Of a DNA stretch of 64,000 bases, positions 1-8,673 are shown in pieces. The stretch comes from Crocosphaera sp. (GTDB taxonomy: Bacteria; Cyanobacteriota; Cyanobacteriia; Cyanobacteriales; Microcystaceae). The stretch is from the NCBI GenBank assembly GCA_030065205.1, contig JASJDN010000003.1:39969-103968 (forward strand), given 5' to 3'. Positions within the stretch are counted from its first letter, which is position 1, and the number at the start of each line of letters is the position of its first letter. A model generated the notes under the pieces. That model had not been told where the DNA came from. It worked only from the letters and a program-made list of their open reading frames with translations, and did not search any database. A program made the position numbers and the translations under genes.

Positions 1-738
1 CCCATAGCGTTTTTATTAGGTAAAAGGCTGAACTGGAAACCCTTTCAACCCTTAGAAGCTGAACAAAAGATCCCCTTATTAGTCCCCTTGTACCTATTGG
101 TTCCCTGGTTAGGATGGTTAACGCTGATAACCGAAGGAACCTCATTATCTGACTACGGATTATCTTGGGGATGGGAGCTTCTATTTTCCCTTTGTATGGG
201 GCTTCTTTTGGGGTTAGGAGGGTTAGTGGTGGTTTTTACTCTTGAAGGGGGGTTAGGGTGGCTAACATGGCAGGGTGAGAACCTCAAAGAACTAGGAAAG
301 GTTATCTTACCGATTTTTGTACTAGCAATATGGATTGGTATCACCGAAGAATTGGTCTTCCGGGGTATTTTTCAAACCATTCTCGAAACAGATTATAATC
401 CTTGGGTGAGTGCCATTATTATTAGTAGTATTTTTGCGCTTCTCCATTTACTCTGGGAAAGACAAACCACCCTTCCCCAGTTGCCCGGACTGTGGTTAAT
501 GGGAATGGTGTTGGTAATCGCCAGATGGGTTGATGGGGGGAGTATAGGGTTAGCCTGGGGACTTCATACGGCTTGGGTATGGGGGTTAGCTTCTTTAGAT
601 GCTGCTCAAATGATCTCTTATACAGGAAAAGGTAAAAACTGGATTATTGGTATTTATCAGCAACCTTTAGGGGGAATGATGGGAATTTTGTGTTTATTGG
701 GGACGGCTTTAGTTTTGGCTGTGAGTCAGGGTTTTTAA
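1..738 (+). CDS. CPBP family intramembrane metalloprotease, 5' end outside window
   Basis: The reading frame is open from base 1, so the true start lies left of the window; a TTG at 88 is only an internal candidate. The protein is strongly hydrophobic with several membrane segments. It carries the CPBP/Abi signature: EE followed by FRG near base 345, a His in the HLLWE segment near base 440, and a GLHTAWVWG segment near base 565 that supplies the last conserved His. The family (CAAX prenyl protease 2-like) comprises membrane proteases acting in processing or bacteriocin immunity; the substrate here is unknown. The family call is solid, the biological role is not. Confidence 0.85.
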   Translation, partial: PIAFLLGKRLNWKPFQPLEAEQKIPLLVPLYLLVPWLGWLTLITEGTSLSDYGLSWGWELLFSLCMGLLLGLGGLVVVFTLEGGLGWLTWQGENLKELGKVILPIFVLAIWIGITEELVFRGIFQTILETDYNPWVSAIIISSIFALLHLLWERQTTLPQLPGLWLMGMVLVIARWVDGGSIGLAWGLHTAWVWGLASLDAAQMISYTGKGKNWIIGIYQQPLGGMMGILCLLGTALVLAVSQGF

Positions 739-740
739 GG

Positions 741-766
741 CGCGCAAAGACGCAAAGGCGCAAAGG
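741..766 (+). repeat. 26-bp G/C-A-rich repeat, left arm of inverted pair
   Basis: Made of CGCAAAG-type 7-9 bp units. Its reverse complement, with the two inner units swapped, occurs at 1061-1086. The pair brackets the GxxExxY relic. Confidence 0.7.
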
Positions 767-782
767 ATGGGACGGTTGAGTC

Positions 783-1039
783 TTAGAGGTTATTGACAAG
801 GCGGGTAATTCCATTTTTGATTAAGTCTGTGTTGAAGTTAATGAGGAGTCCTAATTTTTTTAGTGAATACCTTTATAAACAATAGAAATAGGGCATTGTC
901 TCGCAAATTCTAAATTCCGTCTTTTTAACTCATAAGCCATCACTGTCTCATAAACCGACTCAAATAAACCAGGTCCTAACCCTGTATGAATTTGATAAGC
1001 AGCATCCACAATTTCCTTAGCAATCTCATTTTCTCTCAT
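783..1039 (-). pseudogene. GxxExxY (PDDEXK_3-like) protein relic
   Basis: Reading the minus strand from ATG at 1039 gives a start like MRENEIAKEIVDAAYQIHTG, then LGPGLFESVYE and AYELKRRNLEF, which is the hallmark of GxxExxY proteins (PF13366, fused in some annotations to the PDDEXK nuclease fold). The frame stops after VYKGIH. Two bases out of phase, downstream sequence reads KLGLLINFNTDLIKNGITRLVNNL and stops at 783, which matches the usual C-terminus. About 40-50 central codons, including the expected catalytic D/E-x-K part, are missing. I infer an internal deletion plus frameshift, so no functional product. Confidence 0.75.
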
Positions 1040-1060
1040 CTCAAACCTCCCAGCATTCTT

Positions 1061-1086
1061 TCTTTGCGTCTTTGCGCCTTTGCGCG
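1061..1086 (-). repeat. 26-bp repeat, right arm of inverted pair
   Basis: Inverted partner of 741-766. Such CGCAAAG-unit repeats are common short tandem repeats in cyanobacteria and often sit beside GxxExxY genes (general impression, not checked). Confidence 0.7.
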
Positions 1087-1093
1087 AATTCCA

Positions 1094-2077
1094 TCATCCA
1101 AGTCCTAATTCCCGTTTTAGGAGATTAATGGACTTTTCCCCAATATAATATTCAGAACAAAATATATCCGGCGGACGGATGATATCATCTCTAACGGTGA
1201 GTATGGCTTCTTTAACCAAATCATAGCTGGCCGGATCACTCATGATGGTTTGTGCCGATCGCGCCAAGGTTAACAGTTGACGGCGATCGCCGACTTGTGC
1301 CGTAATTAATAATAAATCATCTCCCCGTAAACTGTGGATAAGAATTTCTGCTACCCGAATAATTCCTGGACTTAAACTAACAATGCCTAAACGAGTGTCT
1401 TTCGGCAATTCTTTAATGATGGCTAATTCTTTACCATAATCGTAGATATCGATGGGTAAAACACGGGTGGCGTAGGGAGAAGCAATGGATTCTGCTTCGG
1501 GAAGAAAATAACGACTGGTTACTACAGTGGCCGATTTTTTTTTGGATAAGACTTGCTCTAAGTCTTCTATAGCCACTAATTCTACAGGGATGGCCAACGC
1601 TTTTTCCAACTCTTGTAAAATGAGTTCTCCGGCCCCCATATCTCGACTGGGAACGGTGACAAGCACTTGTGCGCTACAGCGTAACCGCCAGTCAATCACT
1701 GCTAAAAATAACTCTTTTGCTTGGGAGAAGGTTAACCCTTGTCTGAGAAGTTCATCGACGCTTTTATAAACCAGTTGACTTTCTTGGGGATATTGAGTGA
1801 ATAGAGGAGACTTCGGAAAGGAGATATCGTCGTTATTTTGTGCCTTAACGTAAATTCCTGAACCCGCAATGGACTCAACTAAGCCAGCTTCTTCGAGTTG
1901 TTGATAAACTTTACTGATGGTGTTGCGATGTAGTCCCGTCATGGTTGCGAGTTGACGGGTACTAGGGAGACGATGGGTAGGAGGATATTGACGAGAGGCT
2001 ATAGCAAAGCGAATCTGATCAAACAGTTGTTTTGAGGCAGGAATATCACTATCGAATTGTATTTTAAACTGAAGCAT
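1094..2077 (-). CDS. GntR family transcriptional regulator
   Basis: The N-terminal 75 residues are a GntR winged helix: the ASKQLFDQIRFAIASRQY helix, LPSTRQLA, then GLHRNTISKVYQQLEEAGLVE. The remaining 240 or so residues do not look like an aminotransferase (MocR) or a plain FadR/HutC domain; I do not recognise the effector-binding part, which seems typical of a cyanobacterial GntR subgroup. I prefer the ATG at 2077 (MLQFKIQF) because GntR_YtrA-like proteins begin just before this strand; a further in-frame ATG lies at 2095. Neither has a clear ribosome-binding site. The gene is alone; targets are unknown. Confidence 0.8.
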   Translation of the reverse strand: MLQFKIQFDSDIPASKQLFDQIRFAIASRQYPPTHRLPSTRQLATMTGLHRNTISKVYQQLEEAGLVESIAGSGIYVKAQNNDDISFPKSPLFTQYPQESQLVYKSVDELLRQGLTFSQAKELFLAVIDWRLRCSAQVLVTVPSRDMGAGELILQELEKALAIPVELVAIEDLEQVLSKKKSATVVTSRYFLPEAESIASPYATRVLPIDIYDYGKELAIIKELPKDTRLGIVSLSPGIIRVAEILIHSLRGDDLLLITAQVGDRRQLLTLARSAQTIMSDPASYDLVKEAILTVRDDIIRPPDIFCSEYYIGEKSINLLKRELGLG

Positions 2078-2214
2078 AGCCACTGAGCCGAACAAACCCT
2101 ATCAGACCGATGGACGTGATTATCCCGTGAATCGTTCCTAATAACAAAATTGGGGGCTAACCTAAGTTAACCCCCGAAACACACATTAAAAATGCGTATT
2201 GATGTACAAAAATA

Positions 2215-2691
2215 TTAACCTAAGATTGTTTTAATTAGGTCAATATAGGGAGTTTGACAAAGAAGATAAGCAAAAAATGCTCCTCCTGTACCCCCAATAA
2301 AGAAACCATTCGCAAATTCACCCCAACCTTCGGAGGTCCCTAAATCTTCGGGAACATCAGGAGTGGTTAAGGTTGTTGTGGGTTTGCTGACACCAACGGT
2401 AGCGTACATGGATAAAGCAATGGTTAAAATAGCGACTAAACCCACTGCAGCGAGTAACCCAGCAGTGCTGGCGTATTCGGTGTTGCGTAAGGGTCCAAGG
2501 AGATAAAATGGTCCATAGATAAAATAACCATGAGCCATACCAATCTCTAAACCGCGACGGTTAGCCGATAATCCTTTACGGTAAGCAGGAAGGTTTCTGA
2601 TAAAAGGAATAGAGAACCCTGAAGAATTAACGGGAGTGGCTAAATTGCCCACTTGAGGGTCTCCACCATGTTGAATTGCGTCGATTGCCAT
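2215..2691 (-). CDS. psaL: Photosystem I reaction centre subunit XI (PsaL)
   Basis: 158 residues, normal PsaL length. The N-terminal part with DPQVGNLATP, the NLPAYRKGLSANRRGLEIGMAHGY segment and the GPLRNTEYA segment are diagnostic. Three hydrophobic helices follow, ending with TPYIDLIKTILG. PsaL sits at the trimer or tetramer interface of PSI in the thylakoid membrane and is needed for oligomerisation. psaI, usually its close neighbour, lies divergently 535 bp away with insertion-element debris in between. Confidence 0.98.
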   Translation of the reverse strand: MAIDAIQHGGDPQVGNLATPVNSSGFSIPFIRNLPAYRKGLSANRRGLEIGMAHGYFIYGPFYLLGPLRNTEYASTAGLLAAVGLVAILTIALSMYATVGVSKPTTTLTTPDVPEDLGTSEGWGEFANGFFIGGTGGAFFAYLLCQTPYIDLIKTILG

Positions 2692-2727
2692 ATGGATTTC
2701 TCTTTGAATGATTAAACTTTGGCTGTT

Positions 2728-2895
2728 TTGACACCCTCCCTCGCCTTAAAACGGCAGGGATTCCAAAATCTCACGATTTAGGTTTCTGTTTCATCGCAAC
2801 CGCCAACCCTCTCAAGGAGATTTGGTCTTAGGTTCATTCCACAGACTGACACCGTGTGTCCCACGGCCTTATGGGTCGAAATCCTGAAAAGCAGA
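2728..2895 (-). mobile_element. Decayed IS200/IS605-type right end (minus orientation)
   Basis: On the minus strand the segment ends in a short hairpin (stem CCCT.GCC with GGC.AGGG, 2737-2759) followed by GGGAGGGTGTCAA. This resembles the right end of tnpB-carrying IS200/IS605/IS1341 elements in cyanobacteria. No tnpB frame is left, so only the 3' end or its omega-RNA-like part may remain. The inner boundary near 2895 is a guess. Confidence 0.5.
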
Positions 2896-2929
2896 ATTTC
2901 TTTATTTATGAAGTATATTGATTAGCCTC

Positions 2930-3194
2930 CCCTTTTTTGTCTGTCTCTGGCCAGAATGTTAAGAATCTTTATAATTGCTCCATCTCGGCAAACTTTCCAG
3001 TAGGATTCAGGATGTTACTCAACAGTATCGGAGGACATCCGAAAACTGAGGCTAACCACCTAAACGACTGGGGACAGCCCCGCCTCTGGCTAACGACTAC
3101 GAGAGTGGAGATAGTTAAGCGGTCTGGATGAACCAGTAATCCAAAACAGTGATGTTTGGAGAATCCACTCACTTCAGGGAGTGGAGTATGTCAA
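2930..3194 (+). mobile_element. Decayed IS200/IS605-type right end (plus orientation)
   Basis: The plus strand ends with a hairpin, CCACTC then GAGTGG (3164-3184), followed by GAGTATGTCAA, again like an IS200/IS605 right end and facing outward toward psaI. A small GGGGACAGCCCC hairpin lies upstream near 3070. Short open frames here (2937-3131 plus, 2969-3172 minus) do not resemble transposase. Together with 2728-2895 it forms a tail-out pair. Confidence 0.5.
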
Positions 3195-3226
3195 CACTGT
3201 ACATTAAAAACATAGGATCATAACAA

Positions 3227-3340
3227 ATGACAGGTACATACGCAGCTGCTTACTTACCAGCCATTTTCGTTGCTTTACTTCCCGTCCTTGCTTTTGCTGT
3301 GATGGGTCTTTTATTCCTTTACGTTGAATCAGAAGCCTAA
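3227..3340 (+). CDS. psaI: Photosystem I reaction centre subunit VIII (PsaI)
   Basis: 37-residue single-helix membrane protein beginning MTGTYAAAYLPAIF and ending VMGLLFLYVESEA. The VMGLLFLY-E ending is the PsaI hallmark. PsaI contacts PsaL and helps stabilise PSI oligomers. An AGGA stretch lies about 11 bases before the ATG. Its promoter region now abuts the insertion remnant ending at 3194, leaving only 32 bp of native upstream sequence. Confidence 0.93.
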   Translation: MTGTYAAAYLPAIFVALLPVLAFAVMGLLFLYVESEA

Positions 3341-3354
3341 AGGCTTCTTTTTGC
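3331..3354 (+). terminator. Intrinsic terminator of psaI
   Basis: Inverted repeat AGAAGCC / GGCTTCT with a tiny loop containing the psaI stop codon, followed by TTTTT. Confidence 0.8.
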
Positions 3355-3363
3355 CGTCAAATC

Positions 3364-3403
3364 CCCCCGACCCCGCTCCAGTCGTTACGGGGCGGCGGGT
3401 TTT
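3364..3403 (+). terminator. Second GC-rich terminator-like hairpin
   Basis: Stem CCCCG (3371-3375) with CGGGG (3388-3392), extended by CCCG/CGGG outside, then TTTT. It could back up the psaI terminator. Confidence 0.6.
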
Positions 3404-3470
3404 CTCAACTTGATGATCGATAAGGCTCTTCTTGAGAAGAATAACTTATGGGAGAGCAATACCATAAACG

Positions 3471-4511
3471 ATGAATTTAAAAATACCAAATTTCACTCCT
3501 TTTCCCTTACTAAATACCCCTAGTGAAATTATTGATGTTAGATCAGAACATGAGTTCAGTGAGGATCATATTCCTGGAGCGATTAATTTACCTGTTCTTA
3601 AGAATGAAGAACGCAGAAAAATTGGAACAATTTATAAACAAATCTCTCCTTTTGAAGCTAAAAAATTAGGGGCATCGTTTATTTTTAATAATATTTCTCA
3701 GCACATTTATCAGCAGTTTTTAGATAAAAAGTCTGACTATACTCCTTTGATTTATTGTTGGAGAGGAGGGCAAAGATCCCAAAGTCTGGCTATAATTTTA
3801 GCTCAAATTGGTTGGGATGTAATGGTTTTAAAAGGAGGATATAAAACCTATCGTTCTTATGTTTGTCAAGAGTTAGCAACCTTACCACTACAGTTTAATT
3901 ATAATATTCTTTGTGGATTAACAGGAACAGGAAAAACCTATTTTTTACAAGGTTTAAAACAACAAGGTTATCAGATTTTGGACTTAGAAAAAGTTGCTAA
4001 TCATCGGGGGTCGTTATTAGGAGAAAAATGGAAAAGTGATGTAAAAAGTCAGCCATCACAAAAGTATTTTGATTCTTTATTATTACAACAATTTCAACAA
4101 TTTGATGTACATCAACCGATTTGGATAGAATCAGAAAGTTATAAAATTGGTAATGTTTATCTACCAGGAAGCTTGTGGAAAAAGATGAAACAGTCCCCTT
4201 GTGTTGAAATTCAGTTACCGTTAGAAAAAAGAGTTAATTTTTTACTAGGAGAATATTCTTATTTAACAGAAAATCCTGAAATTCTCAAAGATAAATTAAA
4301 ATATCTAAAAACTTATTATGGATGGAATAAAGTTAGTCAATGGTATGATTGGATAGAAGGAAAAGAATGGAAACAACTAGTAGAAGATTTATTAATTACC
4401 CATTACGATCCCGCTTATGAAAGATCCTTGAAAAAAATGTCCTCAAAGATCATCAAAACCATTCAATTATCAGATTTAAACTTAGAGCATTTTCTAGAGA
4501 ATTTGAGCTAG
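3471..4511 (+). CDS. mnmH: tRNA 2-selenouridine/geranyl-2-thiouridine synthase MnmH
   Basis: 346 residues. An N-terminal rhodanese domain (about 15-135) has IIDVRSEHEFSEDHIPGAINLP and the active-site loop YCWRGGQRSQSLA with its Cys near residue 97. A P-loop domain follows with GLTGTGKT near residue 155. This two-domain order is specific to MnmH/SelU, which acts on U34 of Lys, Glu and Gln tRNAs. No selenophosphate synthase gene is in the window. The gene converges on the serpin with only 2 bp between stops. Confidence 0.93.
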   Translation: MNLKIPNFTPFPLLNTPSEIIDVRSEHEFSEDHIPGAINLPVLKNEERRKIGTIYKQISPFEAKKLGASFIFNNISQHIYQQFLDKKSDYTPLIYCWRGGQRSQSLAIILAQIGWDVMVLKGGYKTYRSYVCQELATLPLQFNYNILCGLTGTGKTYFLQGLKQQGYQILDLEKVANHRGSLLGEKWKSDVKSQPSQKYFDSLLLQQFQQFDVHQPIWIESESYKIGNVYLPGSLWKKMKQSPCVEIQLPLEKRVNFLLGEYSYLTENPEILKDKLKYLKTYYGWNKVSQWYDWIEGKEWKQLVEDLLITHYDPAYERSLKKMSSKIIKTIQLSDLNLEHFLENLS

Positions 4512-4513
4512 TT

Positions 4514-5800
4514 TTAAGGTTCAAAAATTACACCCATAAAAATAATATTTCCTGTTTGATTATCTCGAATAAGCGAGAAAAAAGGACGATCTAAAATAAA
4601 AGAAAACCCTTGTTTTTCTGTATCCCTTGATGCCGTTGCAATCAGTAAATTATTGTTAGGAGGACTTTGAACCCCTTGTTCATCAATGGCTAAAATCGTT
4701 TGATGTTTAAGACCATTAACATAAGCAGGATGAGAACTTAACTCTGAAAATTCTGCTTGAGTTGGATCAAACATAGTTGAAAATCCCAACTTTTTTAAAG
4801 ATTCTGTTAAATCGACCTCGTAATTTACCCTAAAGCGAGGTAATTCTAATAATCCTTGACGTTTCCGAAATCGAGATAATAATTTTGATAACTTTTTAGA
4901 ATTCAGCCCTTCTACCATCTGAGATAGACTGTTTTCGGACTTAGGTAAAAATAAATATAAGCTAAAACGTCCCTCTTCGTAAGGAAGTTCTAGTCCTTTT
5001 AATTGAGACGTTTCCAAGAAATTATAGATTCCTAGGCGAGACATAAAAGGGTAAGTCTTGACCGATTGATTGATCAAATGAAACGGTTTATTTTTGATTA
5101 AGTTTCTATCAAAACCCATTTGCCACAGACCTTGAAAGGAAGCCGTATTAATGAGAAAAAGAACATCATCAGCCCGAGTAGAATCCATAATGGTTTGTAT
5201 TTGTCCTTGGGTTTCTTCGGTTACCCAACGGTTCATAATACCTCTCGCTTCGGAACTAGCAAAATCTAAATTGGTGATTTTAGTTTGATAGTAACTACGA
5301 CTGTCTTTGAGAAACTGATACCGAAAAGAAAACCCTTCCCTAGCCCATAGGGAATGATTAATGGCCAAAGATCCATAAGACGGATGATTATTTAAGTCAT
5401 GTTGTAGGGTTTGATTGGCACGATTGAGGGTATCAACACTAATATCGTTAAAATTTAGACCCCTGGCAATTTCTTTTTGAGTCGTTCCCGTTGCCCCATT
5501 GTAGAGCATAGATAACGTCAGGGCGATACTGGTGGGAGAAATGAAGATATTTTGTTTTTTTTGCTTGTTTGCTAGAGTGGAGAGTAACTTAAAGCCAAAT
5601 TCCGCTTGTGAATCAACCAGCCGTCTTTTTTCAACCGTGGGTTGAGGAAAAACCATTCTTGGGGAAACTTCCCGTAACCCTTGCACGTCTGTGAAAATGC
5701 TTGAGAAATATATTTTTGAGATAGCAATTAAACCACTCAAACAACAAAGCGAGAGAAAGCCGACGGTGGCTTTGGTCATTTTTAAAGTCCTCATCAGCAT
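4514..5800 (-). CDS. Serpin family protein with unusual hinge
   Basis: 428 residues with an N-terminal hydrophobic segment (about 10-30) suggesting export or membrane anchoring. The serpin fold is clear: NIFISPTSIALTLSMLYNGA, LINTASFQGLWQMGF, LELPYEEGRFSLYLFLP, and the C-terminal DRPFFSLIRDNQTGNIIFMG. The reactive-loop hinge should be G-T-E-A-A-A-A-like; here it reads GVQSPPNNN, with bulky and proline residues at P14 and P12-P9. Known inhibitory serpins need small residues there for loop insertion, so I infer a non-inhibitory or altered mode. Serpins are patchy in bacteria, which suggests lateral spread. Confidence 0.92.
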   Translation of the reverse strand: MLMRTLKMTKATVGFLSLCCLSGLIAISKIYFSSIFTDVQGLREVSPRMVFPQPTVEKRRLVDSQAEFGFKLLSTLANKQKKQNIFISPTSIALTLSMLYNGATGTTQKEIARGLNFNDISVDTLNRANQTLQHDLNNHPSYGSLAINHSLWAREGFSFRYQFLKDSRSYYQTKITNLDFASSEARGIMNRWVTEETQGQIQTIMDSTRADDVLFLINTASFQGLWQMGFDRNLIKNKPFHLINQSVKTYPFMSRLGIYNFLETSQLKGLELPYEEGRFSLYLFLPKSENSLSQMVEGLNSKKLSKLLSRFRKRQGLLELPRFRVNYEVDLTESLKKLGFSTMFDPTQAEFSELSSHPAYVNGLKHQTILAIDEQGVQSPPNNNLLIATASRDTEKQGFSFILDRPFFSLIRDNQTGNIIFMGVIFEP

Positions 5801-6036
5801 CCATCCTATTTACAATACGGCAATGTTCACTATAGTTAGCTCTAAAAGTCCAATCTCTCCAAGCATAAATACCTGTTCAATGGTTTCTGTCGGTTGTGTC
5901 TTTGTAGAATCCACAATATCTCCTTCTTTGAGGATATAATTGATTGCTAAACATGAATCAAATAAATTGTAAATAAATCATTACAACTGTTAATCTGTTT
6001 CTCGATGAGGATCAGCAACGGAGGTTAATCAAAACT

Positions 6037-6726
6037 GTGAATATCCAAGAAATTATGACAAAAGGTGGGGTGGCTATGTGGCCCTTGCTGATTTTGTCAG
6101 TATTGTCGTTAAGCACCATTATTGAACGTTCTTTATTTTGGATACGATTCTTACTCAAAGAAGGAAAAATTTTGAATCAAGTTCTAGAAACGGCTGCTCG
6201 TAACTGGGAGGCTGCGCCCAAAGTGGCTAGAGAATATAGCAAACATCCTTTAGGCAGTTTTCTTTATGGACCCCTGAGATTAGCCAATCCTGATCCAGAA
6301 GTGTTCCATCTAGCCTTAGAATCAGGGGCTGATGATGAACTGGCGTTGATGAAACGGGGGGATAAGGTATTAGAAGGGGTCATTGCCCTCTCTCCCTTAT
6401 TAGGATTGCTAGGAACTGTCTTAGGGTTAATTACTTCCTTAGGCAACATCCAAATCAGCGATCTTGGCACCTCCTCAACCACTGGTGTTACCCTAGGTAT
6501 CGGAGAAGCCCTGATTTCAACTGCGACGGGATTAATTGTTGCCATTATTAGTTTGACCTTTTATCGGATTTTCCAGTCCCTTTGGTCGAATCAGGTAAGG
6601 GTGTTTCGTAAAGCTGGTAGTGAGTTAGAAGTGATTTATCGTCAACGCTGGTCAGATAGCAACGGTAATCCTTCTGCTTTGTCCGGCAATACTCCCTCAA
6701 AGTTTACAGATACTTTTGACGAATAA
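6037..6726 (+). CDS. exbB: MotA/TolQ/ExbB proton channel family protein
   Basis: 229 residues. The N-terminal membrane helix ([19 protein letters not shown]) and the paired C-terminal helices ([22 protein letters not shown] and [20 protein letters not shown]) are the ExbB/TolQ proton-channel core. It starts with GTG at 6037, preceded by GGAGG about 14 bases upstream. Directly followed by the ExbD partner (34-bp gap), so the two form a proton-motive-force transducing complex in the plasma membrane, likely energising a TonB-like outer-membrane transporter. No tonB is in the window. Confidence 0.92.
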   Translation: MNIQEIMTKGGVAMWPLLILSVLSLSTIIERSLFWIRFLLKEGKILNQVLETAARNWEAAPKVAREYSKHPLGSFLYGPLRLANPDPEVFHLALESGADDELALMKRGDKVLEGVIALSPLLGLLGTVLGLITSLGNIQISDLGTSSTTGVTLGIGEALISTATGLIVAIISLTFYRIFQSLWSNQVRVFRKAGSELEVIYRQRWSDSNGNPSALSGNTPSKFTDTFDE

Positions 6727-6760
6727 GCACTAATATACTCATTTTCTTAAATATTGACCT

Positions 6761-7435
6761 ATGACTGCTAGTAAAGCTCCTCAAAAAAAATCCCCTAATT
6801 CCTCAGTTTATTCTCGACCCTTGAAGTTATGGCAAGATGGTTCTTCCCAACAAGAAGTTCGCATCGAAATTTTACCCATGATCGATGTGATCTTCTGTAT
6901 TTTGACCTTTTTTATCTTGGGGGCTGTTGGCCTATCCCGTCAGCAAGCCATTAGTCTAGATTTACCCAAAGCAGCATCAGGAACCCCCCAAATGCGGGAG
7001 ATGTTGGTGGTGAGTTTGGATGATTTTGGCCAAGTTTATGTGGAAAAACAATTAGTCACTCGTAATCAACTCTTTGATCAGATCAAGAGCTATCACCAAT
7101 TGAACCCAGAAGGGTTAATGGTGCTTCATGCTTCTAGAAATGCCACTTATAACGAAGTGATTCAAGTCTTAGATATGTTACGAGAAGTCGGGGGCGATCG
7201 CGTTGCTTTAGCCACATTACCTGGGGAAAATGAAGCAGGTAGTAGTAGTTGGAATGATCCGAGTCTTAGCCCTTTCCCATCCCAAAATAGTTTACCTGGA
7301 GGCTATCCTAATAATTTTCCTTCAACCCTACCTAATAATCCTGCTAACGGGGTAGGTAATTATCCGACTAATCCTGTACTCCCTTCTCAACCCAACGGGT
7401 CAGCTATTCCTCAAACCACTATGCCCAATAATTAA
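6761..7435 (+). CDS. exbD: ExbD/TolR family biopolymer transport protein
   Basis: 224 residues. A short cytosolic N-terminus leads into VRIEILPMIDVIFCILTFFILGAVG, the single helix with the conserved Asp of ExbD/TolR, and a periplasmic domain (about 65-150). The last 65 residues are a low-complexity Asn/Pro/Ser/Gly tail, longer than in proteobacterial ExbD and probably disordered in the periplasm. It is the second gene of the exbB-exbD operon. Confidence 0.92.
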   Translation: MTASKAPQKKSPNSSVYSRPLKLWQDGSSQQEVRIEILPMIDVIFCILTFFILGAVGLSRQQAISLDLPKAASGTPQMREMLVVSLDDFGQVYVEKQLVTRNQLFDQIKSYHQLNPEGLMVLHASRNATYNEVIQVLDMLREVGGDRVALATLPGENEAGSSSWNDPSLSPFPSQNSLPGGYPNNFPSTLPNNPANGVGNYPTNPVLPSQPNGSAIPQTTMPNN

Positions 7436-7518
7436 CCCTTAACAGAAAAATTGAATCTCACCAGAGTCTCCTGACGTAACGGCCTTTTCCCGCCCCTTTT
7501 ACTTTGCCTTTTGCCATC

Positions 7519-7947
7519 TTAAGGCATTATTCGACAAGCGAGTAGTTGTTCTTCTAAGGCAGCGATGCGATTGTAAGCTGCTGTTAGTTGCGCGGTTAAT
7601 CGTCTAACTTGAAGATCGGTGGTTAATAAAGGTTCTTCTTCAGGGGCGATTAACGTGTGACTTTCACGATCATCCAGTAAAATATCTTTATGCTCCATCA
7701 CTGATTGATAGTGGTTCTTTTTCGGCACACTGGGGGGAACCGAAGGAGGTGCGCTTGCCATAGATTGAGATTGAATCGGTAATTTTTCATTAACGACCGC
7801 TTCATTGTGAAGGTGAACCTTCCCCATCTGTAGGCTAAGCTGTTCAACAATATGATGGAGTTGTGTAACTTTTTGATTAAGTTCATTAATTTGTTGTTGT
7901 AGCCCATCCATAAGAATGCCCATCACTAAAAACTGTGCTACTGTCAA
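7519..7947 (-). CDS. Hypothetical coiled-coil protein
   Basis: 142 residues, not recognised. Two predicted coiled-coil stretches are visible: residues about 14-48 (GLQQQINELNQKVTQLHHIVEQL heptads) and the C-terminus (LTAQLTAAYNRIAALEEQLLA), joined by a Pro/Ser-rich, probably disordered linker. A later start at Met13 (base 7911) would fit the first coil equally well. It converges on exbD with an 83-bp gap. Confidence 0.6.
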   Translation of the reverse strand: MTVAQFLVMGILMDGLQQQINELNQKVTQLHHIVEQLSLQMGKVHLHNEAVVNEKLPIQSQSMASAPPSVPPSVPKKNHYQSVMEHKDILLDDRESHTLIAPEEEPLLTTDLQVRRLTAQLTAAYNRIAALEEQLLACRIMP

Positions 7948-8322
7948 TCCTAGAATTACCTGAGACAGATAGTTACAGATTCCTGATTCATTTAACGATT
8001 ACTTCACCACTCTTAATTAAATGATACTGCCTCAATTCCTTTCAAAGAGGCAGGGCAAAGGCTTATATACGATCAAACTCCGAACCCCGAACTCAGGCTA
8101 GTGAAGCAATAAAACCCCACAATTTGTCGACTTGATCTAGCGATCGCTAACCAAATATAGACTGGATTTTCTTTGGAGTTTACATAAGACTCACATCTTG
8201 CACCTTCAAACTTAATCCGAATTTTGCTTGAGGCAGGAGTTGAAAGGCAGGAGGCAGGAGGATTAAAATTTAGCTAACCAATAAAATTCTTTAATAGAAA
8301 ATTAAGCAAAAATTCGGCTTTC
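7948..8322. other. Gene-poor stretch with repeat fragments
   Basis: No convincing gene. It holds a right-arm-like fragment of the MITE described at 15507 (8087-8100, CCGAACTCAGGCTA), a HIP1 octamer near 8139, and a short GGCAGGAGGCAGGAGG tandem repeat near 8240-8261. Confidence 0.5.
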
Positions 8323-8544
8323 ACTACTTATGATACACTACCTTTAACCTGTGGAATTATTGTTAGTAATATTTGTGATATTTTTTCCTTTGATGTCAAA
8401 AAAATGTTAGAAAACACCAATACTTTTCAACAAATCAACCAAAAATATAGTCGAGGAATTATATCTTATCAAGATAAAATGGTTACTATTGTTGATCTCA
8501 AAGAGATGTTTAAAATCACCGACGTTACTAACAATGAAGACTGA
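8323..8544 (+). pseudogene. CheW-like C-terminal fragment
   Basis: The plus frame ending TGA at 8542-8544 reads LPLTCGIIVSNICDIF, then YSRGIISYQDKMVTIVDLKEMFK, which resembles the C-terminal half of CheW-type coupling proteins (conserved G near the RGI segment and the V/ILDL near the end). The frame stays open upstream only to 8278 and has no start codon before an ATG at 8404, which would remove half of the matching part. I infer a 5'-truncated relic. A short native open frame is the alternative. Confidence 0.5.
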
Positions 8545-8673
8545 TTTTGAATCTCTCAAAAAATGAAAACCAAATTTTTGGTCTAAATTCACCTTTTTGC
8601 TAACAATAGCTGATCTAATCGAGAAAAATCAGTTACAGTATTAAATAAAAGCTAAGACGCGCGCCTAAATATT

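Noticed and set aside
2937..3172. Short open frames on both strands inside the psaL-psaI gap
   Set aside because: Neither resembles TnpB or any protein; they fall inside insertion-end debris with hairpins.
5801..5939. Minus-strand open stretch upstream of the serpin (LAINYILKEGDIVDSTKTQ-like)
   Set aside because: No start codon, and the competing frame with ATG stops after about 25 codons; I could not decide for a gene relic and treat it as leader sequence.
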